A DNA stretch of 64,000 nt, from positions 4,969,001-5,033,000 of the forward strand of contig NZ_CP062252.1 in the NCBI RefSeq assembly GCF_014863605.1, read 5' to 3'. The notes below the pieces were generated by a model. That model did no database searches and was not told the DNA's origin. It saw only the letters and a list, made by a program, of their open reading frames with translations. Position numbers and translations under genes: made by a program. How positions within the stretch are numbered: position 1 is the first letter of the stretch; every line of letters starts with the position of its first letter. This stretch comes from Pseudomonas allokribbensis. Lineage in GTDB: Bacteria > Pseudomonadota > Gammaproteobacteria > Pseudomonadales > Pseudomonadaceae. Below are positions 7,955 to 17,391 of this stretch, one piece after another.

Positions 7955-9397
7955 TCAGAGCAGGAATATCGTCGCCAATCCCAGGAAGATAAAGAAACCA
8001 CCACTGTCGGTCATGGCCGTGATCATCACGCTGGCCCCCATTGCCGGATCGCGCCCCATCTTCGCCAGGGTCATCGGGATCAACACCCCCATCAGCGCCG
8101 CCAGCAGCAGATTCAGCGTCATGGCAGCCGTCATCACGACGCCCAGCGACCAGCTGCCATACAGCAAGTAAGCCACCACGCCGATCACACCGCCCCAGAC
8201 CAGGCCGTTGATCAACGCCACGGCGAGCTCCTTGCGCATCAGGCGCGAAGTGTTGCCGGTGCTGACCTGATCGAGCGCCATGGCGCGAACGATCATGGTG
8301 ATCGTCTGGTTGCCGGAGTTGCCGCCAATGCCCGCCACAATCGGCATCAGGGCCGCCAATGCCACCAGCTTCTCGATCGAGCCCTCGAACAGACCGATCA
8401 CCCGCGACGCGACGAATGCCGTGATCAGGTTGATCGCCAGCCACGCCCAACGGTTGCGCAGGGATTTCCAGACCGACGCGAAAATGTCTTCCTCTTCACG
8501 CAGACCCGCCATGTTGAGGACTTCACTTTCGCTCTCCTCACGAATCAGGTCGACCATTTCGTCGATGGTCAGACGGCCGATCAGCTTGCCGTTCTTGTCG
8601 ACCACCGGGGCCGAGATCAAGTCGTAACGTTCGAACGCCTGAGCAGCGTCATAGGCGTCTTCGTCCGGGTGGAAACTCACCGGATCGCTGGCCATCACTT
8701 CGGAAACCTGTTTCTCCGGATCATTGACCAGCAAACGCTTGATCGGCAGCACGCCCTTGAGCACGCCGTCGTAATCGACCACGAACAGTTTGTCGGTATG
8801 GCCCGGCAGCTCTTTGAGGCGGCGCAGGTAACGCAGAACCACTTCGAGACTGACATCCTCACGGATGGTCACCATCTCGAAGTCCATCAGCGCACCGACC
8901 TGCTCCTCGTCATAGGAAAGGGCCGAACGCACACGCTCGCGTTGTTGCTGATCCAGGGTCTCCATCAGCTCATGGACGACGTCTCGCGGCAGCTCGGAGG
9001 CCAGGTCAGCAAGTTCGTCGGCATCCATGTCCTTGGCGGCAGCCAGGAGCTCGTGATCGTCCATGTCGGCGATCAGCGTTTCACGGACGGAGTCGGATAC
9101 TTCGAGAAGAATGTCGCCGTCGCGATCAGCCTTGACCAACTGCCAGAGCGTCAGACGATCGTCCAGCGGCAGGGCTTCAAGAATGTAGGCAACGTCGGCG
9201 GAGTGCAGATCATCGAGCTTGCGTTGCAGCTCGACGAGATTTTGCCGGTGGACCAGGTTCTCGACCCGGTCATGATGTGCGCCTTCCTGGCGGTGAGTCA
9301 GGTCTTCGACGACCCGTTGGCGCTGCAGCAGCTCAACGACCTGAGCCAGGCGATCCTGCAGGCTTTCCTGTGTTTTCTTTACTTCGATTTCGGACAT
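7955..9397 (-). CDS. mgtE: Magnesium transporter MgtE
   Basis: 480 residues in the standard MgtE order. A cytosolic helical N domain covers about 1-130 and contains HDLHSADVAYILEALP-type repeats. Two CBS domains follow (about 130-265, e.g. VSEVMASDPVSFHPDED), then a connecting helix and five membrane helices (about 285-480) with the pore Asp in MGRDPAMGASVMITAMTD. MgtE is a Mg2+-gated inner-membrane Mg2+ channel. The start 9397 (MSEIEVKK) has GGAG upstream; the longer frame adds ten unlikely residues. The gene stands alone. Confidence 0.95.
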   Translation of the reverse strand: MSEIEVKKTQESLQDRLAQVVELLQRQRVVEDLTHRQEGAHHDRVENLVHRQNLVELQRKLDDLHSADVAYILEALPLDDRLTLWQLVKADRDGDILLEVSDSVRETLIADMDDHELLAAAKDMDADELADLASELPRDVVHELMETLDQQQRERVRSALSYDEEQVGALMDFEMVTIREDVSLEVVLRYLRRLKELPGHTDKLFVVDYDGVLKGVLPIKRLLVNDPEKQVSEVMASDPVSFHPDEDAYDAAQAFERYDLISAPVVDKNGKLIGRLTIDEMVDLIREESESEVLNMAGLREEEDIFASVWKSLRNRWAWLAINLITAFVASRVIGLFEGSIEKLVALAALMPIVAGIGGNSGNQTITMIVRAMALDQVSTGNTSRLMRKELAVALINGLVWGGVIGVVAYLLYGSWSLGVVMTAAMTLNLLLAALMGVLIPMTLAKMGRDPAMGASVMITAMTDSGGFFIFLGLATIFLL

Positions 9398-9716
9398 AGG
9401 CGAACTCCACTCCCAGCAGCGGGGCACGCCGGAAGGATCAATCAGTCAATTCATGATTGGTAAAACGGGGTACTGAGTAACTACTGGGTAAGTCCATGGA
9501 GGTATTCCATAAGCCCCGGCGGGGCTGACGGGCGCAATGATACACCGCCTGACGGTTTTAAACGTTAAAAATCTAGGCTGAAACAAGCGCTTGCGAGACA
9601 AACCTGAGCGCTGTCCTGACTCTTCAGACTGCGACGACTCATCCTGAAAAGAAAACACACCGGCGATGAAAAAACTGCCGGCTACGCTTGAGGAGGAACG
9701 TCATGGAGGACGCCGA
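9398..9716. other. Intergenic region between mgtE and the SmpA-like gene
   Basis: About 320 bases with no convincing gene. It contains a short palindrome AGCCCC-GGC-GGGGCT at 9511-9525 in the presumed mgtE leader, without a T run. Divergent promoters for mgtE and the next gene must lie here. I see no recognisable Mg2+ riboswitch. Confidence 0.5.
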
Positions 9717-10235
9717 ATGCCATCGAAAACATCCCGACTCATGCTGACCACCCTGCTCTGCCTCCCACCCATAGGGAACGCAACGACACTTCATCGCTGC
9801 GAAGCCCCTGACGGCAGCCTCACCTTCACGACACTGAGCTGCGCGAACGATGAGCATCTTTCACTTCAGGAGGTACACCCCTACTCGCCTGGCTCGACAG
9901 TGGCACTGATGCCCGAAGCCCGGCACGAAGAAATATCCGGTATGAATATCAGAAAACGGGAAATGGCCATCGTCGGGCGCACCCAGGACAAATGCGGGGA
10001 TCTGATCGACGCGCGACAGAAGCGCGAAGCAATCATCAATCAACGAATCATCGCCGGCATGAGCCAACAGGACGTTGAAAGCGCCCTGGGCAAACCCGAC
10101 AAGGTGAGCATTCGCAATTCGGCTACGAGCTATCGTTACGACCTCAAGCGAGGTCGCAGTGCTCAAGTCGATTTTGATGAGAAAGGATGCGTGACGGGAA
10201 AAGCCAAATCCCGGACAGCAAAAAGCCCGCGTTAA
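9717..10235 (+). CDS. Exported protein with DUF4124-like and SmpA/OmlA-like segments
   Basis: 172 residues. Residues 1-23 form a signal peptide ending near GNATT. A DUF4124-like stretch with a Cys pair follows (HRCEAPDGSLTFTTLSC), then a C-terminal region with GMSQQDVESALGKPDKV, the helix-turn signature of SmpA/BamE-like domains. It is probably periplasmic. Start 9717 is chosen from GGAGGA six bases upstream. It has no lipobox, so it is not BamE itself; the precise role is unknown. Confidence 0.75.
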   Translation: MPSKTSRLMLTTLLCLPPIGNATTLHRCEAPDGSLTFTTLSCANDEHLSLQEVHPYSPGSTVALMPEARHEEISGMNIRKREMAIVGRTQDKCGDLIDARQKREAIINQRIIAGMSQQDVESALGKPDKVSIRNSATSYRYDLKRGRSAQVDFDEKGCVTGKAKSRTAKSPR

Positions 10236-10247
10236 ACGCGGGCTTTC
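10224..10247. terminator. Bidirectional terminator overlapping the 3' end of the SmpA-like gene
   Basis: Stem AGCCCGCG/CGCGGGCT with loop TTAAA; the plus strand has a short T run and the minus strand five T residues. The gene's stop codon lies inside the loop. It can also end the minus-strand tRNA-Arg transcript. Confidence 0.8.
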
Positions 10248-10254
10248 TGGTATA

Positions 10255-10331
10255 TGGTGCACTCGACAGGATTCGAACCTGTGACCGCTCGGTTCGTAGC
10301 CGAGTACTCTATCCAGCTGAGCTACGAGTGC
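10255..10331 (-). tRNA. tRNA-Arg (anticodon ACG), copy 1
   Basis: 77 bases on the minus strand starting GCACTCG, with anticodon loop CTACGAA, T-loop GTTCGAA and encoded CCA. The sequence is the same as the two copies to its right. Confidence 0.97.
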
Positions 10332-10403
10332 ATTTTGTGTTTTTAAACCAGACCACAACTGGCTGAAGCCAAGTTACTTACATTGCTGCAACTAACTCTT
10401 AAA

Positions 10404-10480
10404 TGGTGCACTCGACAGGATTCGAACCTGTGACCGCTCGGTTCGTAGCCGAGTACTCTATCCAGCTGAGCTACGAGTGC
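10404..10480 (-). tRNA. tRNA-Arg (anticodon ACG), copy 2
   Basis: Same cloverleaf and anticodon loop CTACGAA as the flanking copies; it begins exactly 149 bases from copy 1. Confidence 0.97.
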
Positions 10481-10552
10481 ATTTGTGTTTGTTAGACCAG
10501 ATCACACCTGGTTGAAGCCAAGTCATTTACATTGCTGCAATTGACTCTTAAA

Positions 10553-10629
10553 TGGTGCACTCGACAGGATTCGAACCTGTGACCGCTCGGTTCGTAGCCG
10601 AGTACTCTATCCAGCTGAGCTACGAGTGC
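10553..10629 (-). tRNA. tRNA-Arg (anticodon ACG), copy 3
   Basis: Third copy, again exactly 149 bases from copy 2. The three are probably processed from one minus-strand transcript. Confidence 0.97.
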
Positions 10630-10736
10630 ATTTGTTGCGCCGCATTATAGCCCGTCTAATCTCTATTCCAACCACTTTTTCTATTAATTTCAACAACTTA
10701 CAGAAAAAGCCAGATTACAACGTACTAAGCAAATAA

Positions 10737-10827
10737 TGGCGGAGAACGGGGGATTCGAACCCCCGACACCCTTGTGAGGTGTACTCCCTTAGCAGGGGAG
10801 CGCCTTCGGCCACTCGGCCAGCTCTCC
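10737..10827 (-). tRNA. tRNA-Ser (anticodon GCT)
   Basis: A 91-base class II tRNA with acceptor stem GGAGAGC, anticodon loop CTGCTAA, a long variable arm and encoded CCA. It lies upstream of the tRNA-Arg repeat on the same strand, just after csrA. Confidence 0.96.
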
Positions 10828-10889
10828 GCAACACGGGGCGTATCTTAACCAACCTTTTCCCCGTTTGCAAACATAAAAATCAATAAAAA

Positions 10890-11078
10890 TTAATGACTTG
10901 GTTCTTCGTCCTTCTCTTTCTTTATACGCAGGTAGATTTCCTCACGGTGCACGGCGACCTCTTTCGGGGCGTTGACGCCGATACGCACTTGATTTCCTTT
11001 GACGCCGAGCACGGTCACGGTGATTTCGCCATCACCGATAATCAGGCTTTCTGCGCACCGACGAGTCAGAATCAGCAT
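10890..11078 (-). CDS. csrA: RNA-binding post-transcriptional regulator CsrA/RsmA
   Basis: 62 residues with the full CsrA fold: [15 protein letters not shown] at the N-terminus (Arg7 region) and the [19 protein letters not shown]-binding strand with the conserved Arg. It binds GGA motifs in mRNA leaders and is titrated by Rsm small RNAs to control secondary metabolism and biofilm. In Pseudomonas the lysC-csrA-tRNA arrangement is conserved, and it holds here. Confidence 0.97.
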   Translation of the reverse strand: MLILTRRCAESLIIGDGEITVTVLGVKGNQVRIGVNAPKEVAVHREEIYLRIKKEKDEEPSH

Positions 11079-11228
11079 ACCTTTCTCCTCACGCGAATCA
11101 TTTCAGGGACAACAGTCTGCAAAAAAAAGGCACCCGACCTACAACCGGAGCGATCGTAGCCCTACATGCCTGAGTATTGACCAGCGCGAGCAAAAGAACA
11201 GTTCAGGGCTCGCGCCATTCAAAAAATA

Positions 11229-11253
11229 AAGGGCGCGGTCAGACCGCGCCCTT
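11229..11253 (-). terminator. Terminator of lysC
   Basis: GGGCGCGGTC/GACCGCGCCC stem; on the minus strand it is followed by TTTATTTTTT. It separates lysC from csrA. Confidence 0.9.
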
Positions 11254-11265
11254 CATTGACCAGGA

Positions 11266-12507
11266 TTACTCGCCCTGACGGGCCGGAGCGTCCAGTTCGA
11301 AAGCCGTGTGCAGGGCGCGCACGGCCAGTTCCAGGTACTTCTCTTCAATCACCACGGAAACCTTGATTTCCGAAGTCGAGATCATCTGGATGTTGATGCT
11401 TTCCTTCGCCAGGGATTCGAACATGCGGCTGGCCACACCTGCGTGGGAACGCATGCCGACGCCGACGATCGAGACCTTGGCAATCTTGGTGTCGCCGACG
11501 ACTTCACGGGCACCGATCTCGCGAGCGGTGTTTTCCAGCACGGTCTGTGCGGCCTGGTAATCATTGCGGTGCACGGTGAAGGTGAAGTCGGTGGTGTTAT
11601 CGTGCGCGACGTTCTGCACGATCATGTCGACTTCGATGTTCGCGGCACTGATCGGGCCGAGAATCTTGAACGCCACGCCCGGGGTGTCTGGCACGCCACG
11701 GATGGTCAGCTTGGCTTCATCGCGGTTGAAAGCGATGCCGGAAATGATCGGCTGTTCCATGGTTTCCTCTTCATCAATAGTAATGAGGGTGCCCGGACCC
11801 TCCTTGAAGCTGTGCAGTACGCGCAGCGGAACGTTGTACTTGCCGGCGAACTCCACCGCGCGAATCTGCAGCACCTTGGAACCGAGGCTGGCCATTTCCA
11901 GCATCTCTTCGAAGGTGATCTTGTCCAGACGCTGAGCGACCGATACCACACGCGGGTCAGTGGTGTAGACACCATCGACGTCGGTGTAGATCTGGCATTC
12001 GTCAGCCTTCAACGCAGCGGCCAGCGCCACGCCGGTGGTGTCGGAACCACCACGACCCAGGGTCGTGATGTTGCCGTGCTCGTCGACGCCCTGGAAACCG
12101 GCGACCACAACCACGCGGCCGGCCTTCAGGTCGCCGCGAATCTTCTGGTCATCAATCTGCAAGATACGCGCTTTATTGTGCGCACTGTCCGTCAGGATCC
12201 GCACCTGATTACCGGTGTACGACACCGCTGGCACACCGCGCTTGATCAGCGCCATGGCCAACAGGGCAATCGTCACCTGCTCACCGGTGGAAACGATCAC
12301 GTCCAGTTCACGCGGAACCGGTTGATCTTCGCCACTGATTTGCTTGGCCAGATCGATCAGACGGTTGGTTTCGCCGCTCATTGCAGACAGCACAACCACC
12401 AGGTCATCGCCGGCATCGCGGAATTTCTTAACCTTGTCGGCGACCTGCTCGATTCTCTCGACAGTGCCGACCGAGGTGCCTCCAAATTTCTGTACGATCA
12501 AAGCCAT
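11266..12507 (-). CDS. lysC: Aspartate kinase
   Basis: 413 residues. The kinase domain begins with KFGGTSVG (residues 6-13), followed by the LGRGGSDTTGVALA and YTDVDGVYTTDPR substrate motifs. Two C-terminal ACT domains (about 265-400) mediate feedback inhibition by lysine and threonine. The enzyme phosphorylates aspartate, the first step to Lys, Met, Thr and diaminopimelate. Start 12507 (MALIVQKF) is the family start; the upstream 15 codons are discarded. Lies between alaS and csrA, as elsewhere in Pseudomonas. Confidence 0.97.
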   Translation of the reverse strand: MALIVQKFGGTSVGTVERIEQVADKVKKFRDAGDDLVVVLSAMSGETNRLIDLAKQISGEDQPVPRELDVIVSTGEQVTIALLAMALIKRGVPAVSYTGNQVRILTDSAHNKARILQIDDQKIRGDLKAGRVVVVAGFQGVDEHGNITTLGRGGSDTTGVALAAALKADECQIYTDVDGVYTTDPRVVSVAQRLDKITFEEMLEMASLGSKVLQIRAVEFAGKYNVPLRVLHSFKEGPGTLITIDEEETMEQPIISGIAFNRDEAKLTIRGVPDTPGVAFKILGPISAANIEVDMIVQNVAHDNTTDFTFTVHRNDYQAAQTVLENTAREIGAREVVGDTKIAKVSIVGVGMRSHAGVASRMFESLAKESINIQMISTSEIKVSVVIEEKYLELAVRALHTAFELDAPARQGE

Positions 12508-12597
12508 TTCAAAGCCGCCTCTGCCCATGAAGGGCGCCCAATAATCACTCAAACAGCCGCCGGGCCCGCCACTAGACTGCGGGCCCGACGGGCCGTC

Positions 12598-15216
12598 TTA
12601 TAAACCCTGCTCGACGAATGGAACGGTCAGCGCCAGTGCGCCATCCAGTGCGCCGGCGTCGATACCGCCGCCCTGCGCCATGTCCGGACGACCACCGCCC
12701 TTCCCGCCCACTGCCGCAGCAGCCTGTTTCATCAAATCACCGGCTTTGAGTTGGCCAGTCAGGTCCTTGGTCACACCTGCAACCAGTACGACCTTTTCCT
12801 CATGGACACTGCCGAGCAGGATCACTGCGCGACCGAGTTTGTTTTTCAGCTGATCGACCAGCGCCAGCAGCGCCTTGCCGTCCTGCCCGTCCAGACGCAC
12901 GGCCAGGACCTTCACGCCCTTGACGTCCACGGCCGAGGCCGACAGATCGTCGCCTGCGGCAGCAGCGGCCTTGGCCTGCAACTGCTCGAGCTGCTTTTCA
13001 AGCGCACGGTTGCGCTCCAGCACAGCCGACAGCTTGTCGATCAGGTTGTCGCGGCTGCCCTTGACCAGGCTGGCCGCTTCCTTGAGTTGTTCTTCCGCCG
13101 CGTTCAAGTAGGCCAGCGCCGCAGCGCCGGTAACCGCTTCGATACGACGCACACCCGATGCCACACCGCCTTCGCTGATGATTTTCAGCAGGCCGATGTC
13201 GCCGGTACGGTTGGCGTGGATACCGCCGCACAGCTCGACGGAGAAATCACCGCCCATGCTCAGCACGCGCACGTTGTCGCCGTACTTCTCGCCGAACAGC
13301 GCCATCGCGCCCTTCTGCTTGGCGGTTTCGATGTCGGTTTCTTCGGTTTCAACAGCGGAGTTCTTGCGGATCTCGGCGTTGACGATGTCTTCCAGCGCTT
13401 TGATTTGCTCAGGCTTGATCGCTTCAAAGTGGCTGAAGTCGAAGCGCAGGCGCTGGCTATCAACCAACGAACCTTTCTGTTGAACATGCTCACCCAGCAC
13501 CTGACGCAATGCAGCGTGCAGCAAGTGGGTGGCCGAGTGGTTCAACGAAGTCGCATGACGCACCTCGGCATCCACGTGGGTTTCCACTGGTGCGCCGATG
13601 AGCAGGCTGCCGGACGCCAGCACGCCGTGGTGCAGGAACGCGCCGCCGGTCTTGGTGGTGTCGCGCACGTCGAAACGGCTGTTGCCGGCCTGCAGATAAC
13701 CGCAGTCGCCCACCTGGCCGCCGGATTCAGCATAGAACGGCGTCTGATTCAGAACGATCACCGCCTCTTCGCCTTCATTCAAGACGTCAACCGACTGGCC
13801 ATCTTTATAGATAGCGACAATTTTCGCCGAACCGCTGGTGTCGGTGTAACCGGTGAACTCGGTGGCCACATCGACCTTGACCAGCGTGTTGTAGTCCAGA
13901 CCGAACGAACTGGCCGAACGTGCACGAACACGCTGGGCTTCCATCTCGCGTTCGAAACCGACTTCGTCGATGGTCAGGCTGCGCTCGCGAGCGATGTCCG
14001 CGGTCAGGTCCATCGGGAAACCGTAGGTGTCGTAGAGTTTGAACACCACGTCACCCGGCACCACAGTGCCTTTGAGCTCCAGCAGATCCTGCTCGAGGAT
14101 CTTCAAGCCGTGATCCAGAGTCTTGGAGAACTGCTCTTCTTCAGCCTTGAGCACGCGCTCGATGTTGGATTGCTGCTTCTTCAGTTCCGGGAACGCTTCA
14201 CCCATTTCGGCGACCAGCGCTGCAACGATCTTGTAGAAGAAGCTGCCGGTGGCGCCCAGCTTGTTACCGTGACGGCAGGCACGACGGATGATCCGGCGCA
14301 GCACGTAGCCACGGCCTTCGTTGGACGGCAGCACGCCGTCGGCGATCAGGAAACCGCACGAACGGATGTGGTCCGAAACAACCTTGAGCGACGACTGATC
14401 GCCATTTTCGCAGCCGATTGCTTCGGCCGATGCGCTCAGCAGGTTCTTGAACAGGTCGATTTCGTAGTTGGAATTGACGTGCTGCATCACCGCACTGATC
14501 CGCTCCAGGCCCATGCCGGTATCCACCGACGGCGCTGGCAACGGATGCAACACGCCGTCGGCGGTGCGGTTGAACTGCATGAACACGTTGTTCCAGATCT
14601 CGATGTAGCGGTCACCGTCTTCTTCCGGCGAGCCCGGAGGGCCGCCCCAGATGTGGTCGCCGTGATCGTAGAAAATCTCGGTGCATGGGCCGCACGGGCC
14701 GGTATCGCCCATGGTCCAGAAGTTGTCGGACGCGTAAGGCGCGCCTTTGTTGTCGCCGATGCGGATCATGCGCTCGACCGGCACACCGACTTGTTGGGTC
14801 CAGATGTCATACGCTTCGTCGTCGGAGGCGTAGACGGTGACCCAGAGCTTTTCCTTCGGCAGTTTCAGAACACCGGTCAGAAACGTCCAGGCGAAGGTAA
14901 TCGCGTCGTGCTTGAAATAGTCACCGAAGCTGAAGTTACCCAGCATTTCGAAGAAGGTGTGGTGACGGGCGGTATAACCGACGTTTTCCAGGTCGCTGTT
15001 CTTGCCACCGGCACGCACGCATTTCTGGCTGCTGGTCGCACGGGTGTACGCGCGCTTTTCCTGGCCCAGGAAGCAGTCCTTGAACTGGTTCATCCCCGCG
15101 TTGGTGAACAGCAGGGTTGGGTCGTTGCCCGGAATCAAAGAGCTGGAGGCTACACGGGTGTGGCCTTGCTCTTCGAAGAAGCGAAGGAAGGCTTCACGGA
15201 TTTCTGCGCTTTTCAT
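12598..15216 (-). CDS. alaS: Alanyl-tRNA synthetase
   Basis: 872 residues, the normal bacterial length. Class II aminoacylation domain (about 1-255), tRNA-recognition domain, then the editing domain with HSATHLLH and the downstream [11 protein letters not shown] zinc site (Cys and His). A coiled segment and the C-Ala domain follow, ending with [14 protein letters not shown]. Start 15216 ([10 protein letters not shown]) has GGAAG upstream. The enzyme charges tRNA-Ala and clears Ser and Gly mischarging. A GC-rich inverted repeat without a T run (about 12562-12585) follows the stop. Confidence 0.98.
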   Translation of the reverse strand: MKSAEIREAFLRFFEEQGHTRVASSSLIPGNDPTLLFTNAGMNQFKDCFLGQEKRAYTRATSSQKCVRAGGKNSDLENVGYTARHHTFFEMLGNFSFGDYFKHDAITFAWTFLTGVLKLPKEKLWVTVYASDDEAYDIWTQQVGVPVERMIRIGDNKGAPYASDNFWTMGDTGPCGPCTEIFYDHGDHIWGGPPGSPEEDGDRYIEIWNNVFMQFNRTADGVLHPLPAPSVDTGMGLERISAVMQHVNSNYEIDLFKNLLSASAEAIGCENGDQSSLKVVSDHIRSCGFLIADGVLPSNEGRGYVLRRIIRRACRHGNKLGATGSFFYKIVAALVAEMGEAFPELKKQQSNIERVLKAEEEQFSKTLDHGLKILEQDLLELKGTVVPGDVVFKLYDTYGFPMDLTADIARERSLTIDEVGFEREMEAQRVRARSASSFGLDYNTLVKVDVATEFTGYTDTSGSAKIVAIYKDGQSVDVLNEGEEAVIVLNQTPFYAESGGQVGDCGYLQAGNSRFDVRDTTKTGGAFLHHGVLASGSLLIGAPVETHVDAEVRHATSLNHSATHLLHAALRQVLGEHVQQKGSLVDSQRLRFDFSHFEAIKPEQIKALEDIVNAEIRKNSAVETEETDIETAKQKGAMALFGEKYGDNVRVLSMGGDFSVELCGGIHANRTGDIGLLKIISEGGVASGVRRIEAVTGAAALAYLNAAEEQLKEAASLVKGSRDNLIDKLSAVLERNRALEKQLEQLQAKAAAAAGDDLSASAVDVKGVKVLAVRLDGQDGKALLALVDQLKNKLGRAVILLGSVHEEKVVLVAGVTKDLTGQLKAGDLMKQAAAAVGGKGGGRPDMAQGGGIDAGALDGALALTVPFVEQGL

Positions 15217-15362
15217 TAGGTTCTTCCACGGAGGCTGCGGCCAAAGGCCTGTACGAAACGTCAACAGACGAAACGACGGCAAAGGGCCGCATTATATCGG
15301 CCCTGCGCGCGGGGTACAGCGTGTTTATACGATAGAAACGGTCAATTGAGGGGCTAACGCTG

Positions 15363-16367
15363 TCACTTGCGCGAAAACTCGACGAATGTCGCGATCACTT
15401 GCTCGATTTGCGAACGATTGACGTCCATGTGCGTGACCATCCGCAGACGGGCGGCAGCGCTCAATTTGATCCCGCGCTCGGCGGCAAACGCCTTGATCGC
15501 CTCGGCACGGTCGCCCATCTGCACGTAAACCATGTTGGTCTGCACCGGCTCGACGGTGAAACCGGCCGCACGCAGGCCTTCGGCCAGAAATTGCGCGTTG
15601 GCATGATCATCCGCCAGACGCTCGACGTGATGATCCAGCGCATATAACCCCGCCGCCGCCAGCAAGCCCGCCTGACGCATGCCGCCGCCGACCATCTTGC
15701 GCAGGCGCCGCGCCTTGCCGATCAACTCGACCGAACCGCACAGCACCGAGCCGACCGGTGCGCCGAGGCCTTTGGACAGGCACACCGACACCGAATCGAA
15801 GTGTTGCGTGATTTCCCGGGCATCGACCCCTAGCTTGACCGCCGCGTTGTACAGCCGCGCGCCGTCCAGATGCAGGGCCAGTCCGTTGTCCTGAGTGAAC
15901 TGGCGAGCCCGGGCCAGATACTCCAGCGGCAGCACTTTGCCTTGCATGGTGTTTTCCAGCGCCAGCAGACGGGTGCGGGCGAAGTGAAAGTCGTCAGGCT
16001 TGATCGCCGCCGCCACCTGATCCAGGTCCAGCGAGCCATCGGCCTGCACTTCCAGCGGCTGCGGCTGGATCGAACCGAGTACCGCTGCGCCACCACCCTC
16101 GTACTTGTAGGTGTGCGCCTGCTGACCAACGATGTACTCGTCACCGCGTTCGCAATGCGCCATCAGCCCCAAGAGGTTGCTCATGGTGCCGGTCGGAACG
16201 AACAGCGCGGCGGCGAAACCCAGCCGTTTTGCCAGTTCGGCTTCCAGACGATTGACCGTCGGATCTTCGCCATACACATCATCACCGGTGGCCGCAGCGG
16301 TCATCGCGTCGAGCATGGCGGGAGTCGGTTGGGTGACGGTGTCGCTGCGAAGATCGATAACGCTCAT
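15363..16367 (-). CDS. ltaE: Low-specificity L-threonine aldolase (PLP enzyme)
   Basis: 334 residues of the beta-eliminating lyase family. The start [15 protein letters not shown] is diagnostic, [11 protein letters not shown] follows, and the PLP-binding Lys is in [12 protein letters not shown] (around residue 200). It cleaves threonine or allo-threonine to glycine and acetaldehyde, feeding one-carbon metabolism. Monocistronic and divergent from the riboswitch-ribH unit. Confidence 0.92.
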   Translation of the reverse strand: MSVIDLRSDTVTQPTPAMLDAMTAAATGDDVYGEDPTVNRLEAELAKRLGFAAALFVPTGTMSNLLGLMAHCERGDEYIVGQQAHTYKYEGGGAAVLGSIQPQPLEVQADGSLDLDQVAAAIKPDDFHFARTRLLALENTMQGKVLPLEYLARARQFTQDNGLALHLDGARLYNAAVKLGVDAREITQHFDSVSVCLSKGLGAPVGSVLCGSVELIGKARRLRKMVGGGMRQAGLLAAAGLYALDHHVERLADDHANAQFLAEGLRAAGFTVEPVQTNMVYVQMGDRAEAIKAFAAERGIKLSAAARLRMVTHMDVNRSQIEQVIATFVEFSRK

Positions 16368-16567
16368 GAACCTGGCCTCTAGTCAGCAGGGGAAATCCCT
16401 TTTCGTAGAGGAATTACTGCGGGCATGACGCGGATTAATCAACCCTCGCACAAGGAAAAGTCGTTTCCACGCTTCGAAAAATCCGATGGCAATCATCACA
16501 AAGGCGCAATGCACAGCCCGCCGATCTGTGTTAAAAACGCTGCGCCGCCCGAAAAAGGGTGGCGAAA

Positions 16568-16733
16568 CGTTCTCAGGGCGGGGTGCAATTCCCCACCGGC
16601 GGTAATTGCGCGCAATGCGCATAGCCCGCGAGCGCTTGGTGTCAGGCACGGCAAAAGCCGTGAGCGGCGGCAAGGTCAGCAGACCCGGTGTGATTCCGGG
16701 GCCGACGGTCATAGTCCGGATGAAGAGAGAACG
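16568..16733 (+). promoter_or_regulatory. FMN riboswitch (RFN element)
   Basis: The conserved RFN blocks are present in order: CAGGGCGGGGTGCAATTCCC, ACCGGCGGTAAT, AGCCCGCGAGCG, GGTCAGCAGACCCGGT, CCGGGGCCGACGGT and ATAGTCCGGATGAAGAGAGA. The closing stem pairs CGTTCTC at 16568-16574 with GAGAACG at 16727-16733. It precedes ribH by about 105 bases, so FMN should lower lumazine synthase production. Confidence 0.97.
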
Positions 16734-16808
16734 GGATTGACGCCAAAGGGCCGTCCGCCGTGTTCGCGCGAGCGTGCGTACCCTTGAATCCCTTTCGATT
16801 CATAACGC

Positions 16809-16829
16809 CCTGTTTTTCACACAAACAGG
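16809..16829 (+). promoter_or_regulatory. Hairpin masking the ribH ribosome-binding site
   Basis: CCTGTTT (16809-16815) pairs perfectly with AAACAGG (16823-16829), which includes the first bases of the CAGGAG Shine-Dalgarno of ribH. This fits an expression platform acting at translation start. Confidence 0.55.
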
Positions 16830-16838
16830 AGTCAGAAC

Positions 16839-17348
16839 ATGCAACCCACCGCTATCGACAGCAAAAGCAAACACACTCACGGCGAGCGCGTCGCGTTCAT
16901 CCAGGCCTGCTGGCACAAGGAAATCGTCGACCAGAGCCGTAAAGGCTTCCTCGCCGAAATGATCGCCCAGGGCTATCAGGAATCGGACATCGATTTCTTC
17001 GAAGTCGGCGGCGCGTTTGAAATGCCCCTGCACGCCAAGCTGCTGGCCAAGACCGGCCGTTATGCCGGTATCGTCGCGGCCGCCCTGGTGGTGGACGGCG
17101 GGATCTACCGTCACGAATTCGTCGCCCAGTCGGTCGTCAGCGGCCTGATGCAGGTTCAGCTGGAAACCGAAGTGCCGGTGTTCTCGGTATCGCTGACCCC
17201 GCACCACTTCCATGCCGGCGAAGAACACCAGAAGTTCTTCTTCGAGCATTTCGTGCACAAGGGTCAGGAAGCGGCGAAGACTTGCGCGGATACGCTGCAG
17301 AAAGTGCGTGCGTTGCGCCGCACCGAGCCGCGCGCCGTAGCGGTCTGA
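16839..17348 (+). CDS. ribH: 6,7-dimethyl-8-ribityllumazine synthase, type II (RibH2-like)
   Basis: 169 residues. The sequence follows the decameric RibH2 type described in Brucella and some pseudomonads rather than the icosahedral RibE/RibH type: it has the VAFIQACWHKEIVDQ strand, FFEVGGAFEMPLHAK substrate loop and the HHFHAGEEHQKFFFEHF segment carrying the catalytic His. It condenses ribitylamino-uracil with dihydroxybutanone phosphate in riboflavin synthesis. The FMN riboswitch upstream supports regulation by its end product. It is likely a second, regulated lumazine synthase, with the housekeeping copy elsewhere. Confidence 0.93.
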   Translation: MQPTAIDSKSKHTHGERVAFIQACWHKEIVDQSRKGFLAEMIAQGYQESDIDFFEVGGAFEMPLHAKLLAKTGRYAGIVAAALVVDGGIYRHEFVAQSVVSGLMQVQLETEVPVFSVSLTPHHFHAGEEHQKFFFEHFVHKGQEAAKTCADTLQKVRALRRTEPRAVAV

Positions 17349-17358
17349 TGCAATAACG

Positions 17359-17385
17359 ATCTCCCCCGCGCTGCGCGGGGGAGAT
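17359..17385. terminator. Strong hairpin between ribH and aruE
   Basis: A 12-bp perfect stem, ATCTCCCCCGCG/CGCGGGGGAGAT, with loop CTG lies between two convergent genes. The T run is poor on both strands, but position and stability fit a shared terminator. Confidence 0.7.
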
Positions 17386-17391
17386 TCAGGG

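Larger units (their letters stand above)
10255..10629. repeat. 149-base tandem repeat carrying tRNA-Arg(ACG)
   Basis: Three tRNA copies recur at an exact 149-base period. The spacers are also near-identical (shared words include CATTGCTGCAA and CTCTTAAATGG), with a few substitutions, so tRNA plus spacer duplicated as a unit. Confidence 0.9.

Noticed and set aside
9511..9525. Possible Mg2+-sensing riboswitch before mgtE
   Set aside because: Only a short palindrome is visible; no M-box or ykoK conserved blocks are present.
10255..10629. Regular repeats resembling a CRISPR array
   Set aside because: The repeat unit is a whole tRNA gene plus a conserved spacer, so this is tandem gene duplication. 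No CRISPR array was seen in the window.
12562..12585. GC-rich inverted repeat after alaS as a terminator
   Set aside because: The stem is good but no T run follows on the minus strand, so it is only mentioned with alaS.
12751..15219. An 822-codon open frame antisense to alaS, and similar long antisense frames opposite lysC, mgtE, acsA, astB, astD and aruF/aruG
   Set aside because: They mirror GC-rich codon bias of the real genes, have His/Gln/Arg-rich products without family motifs, and no ribosome-binding sites.
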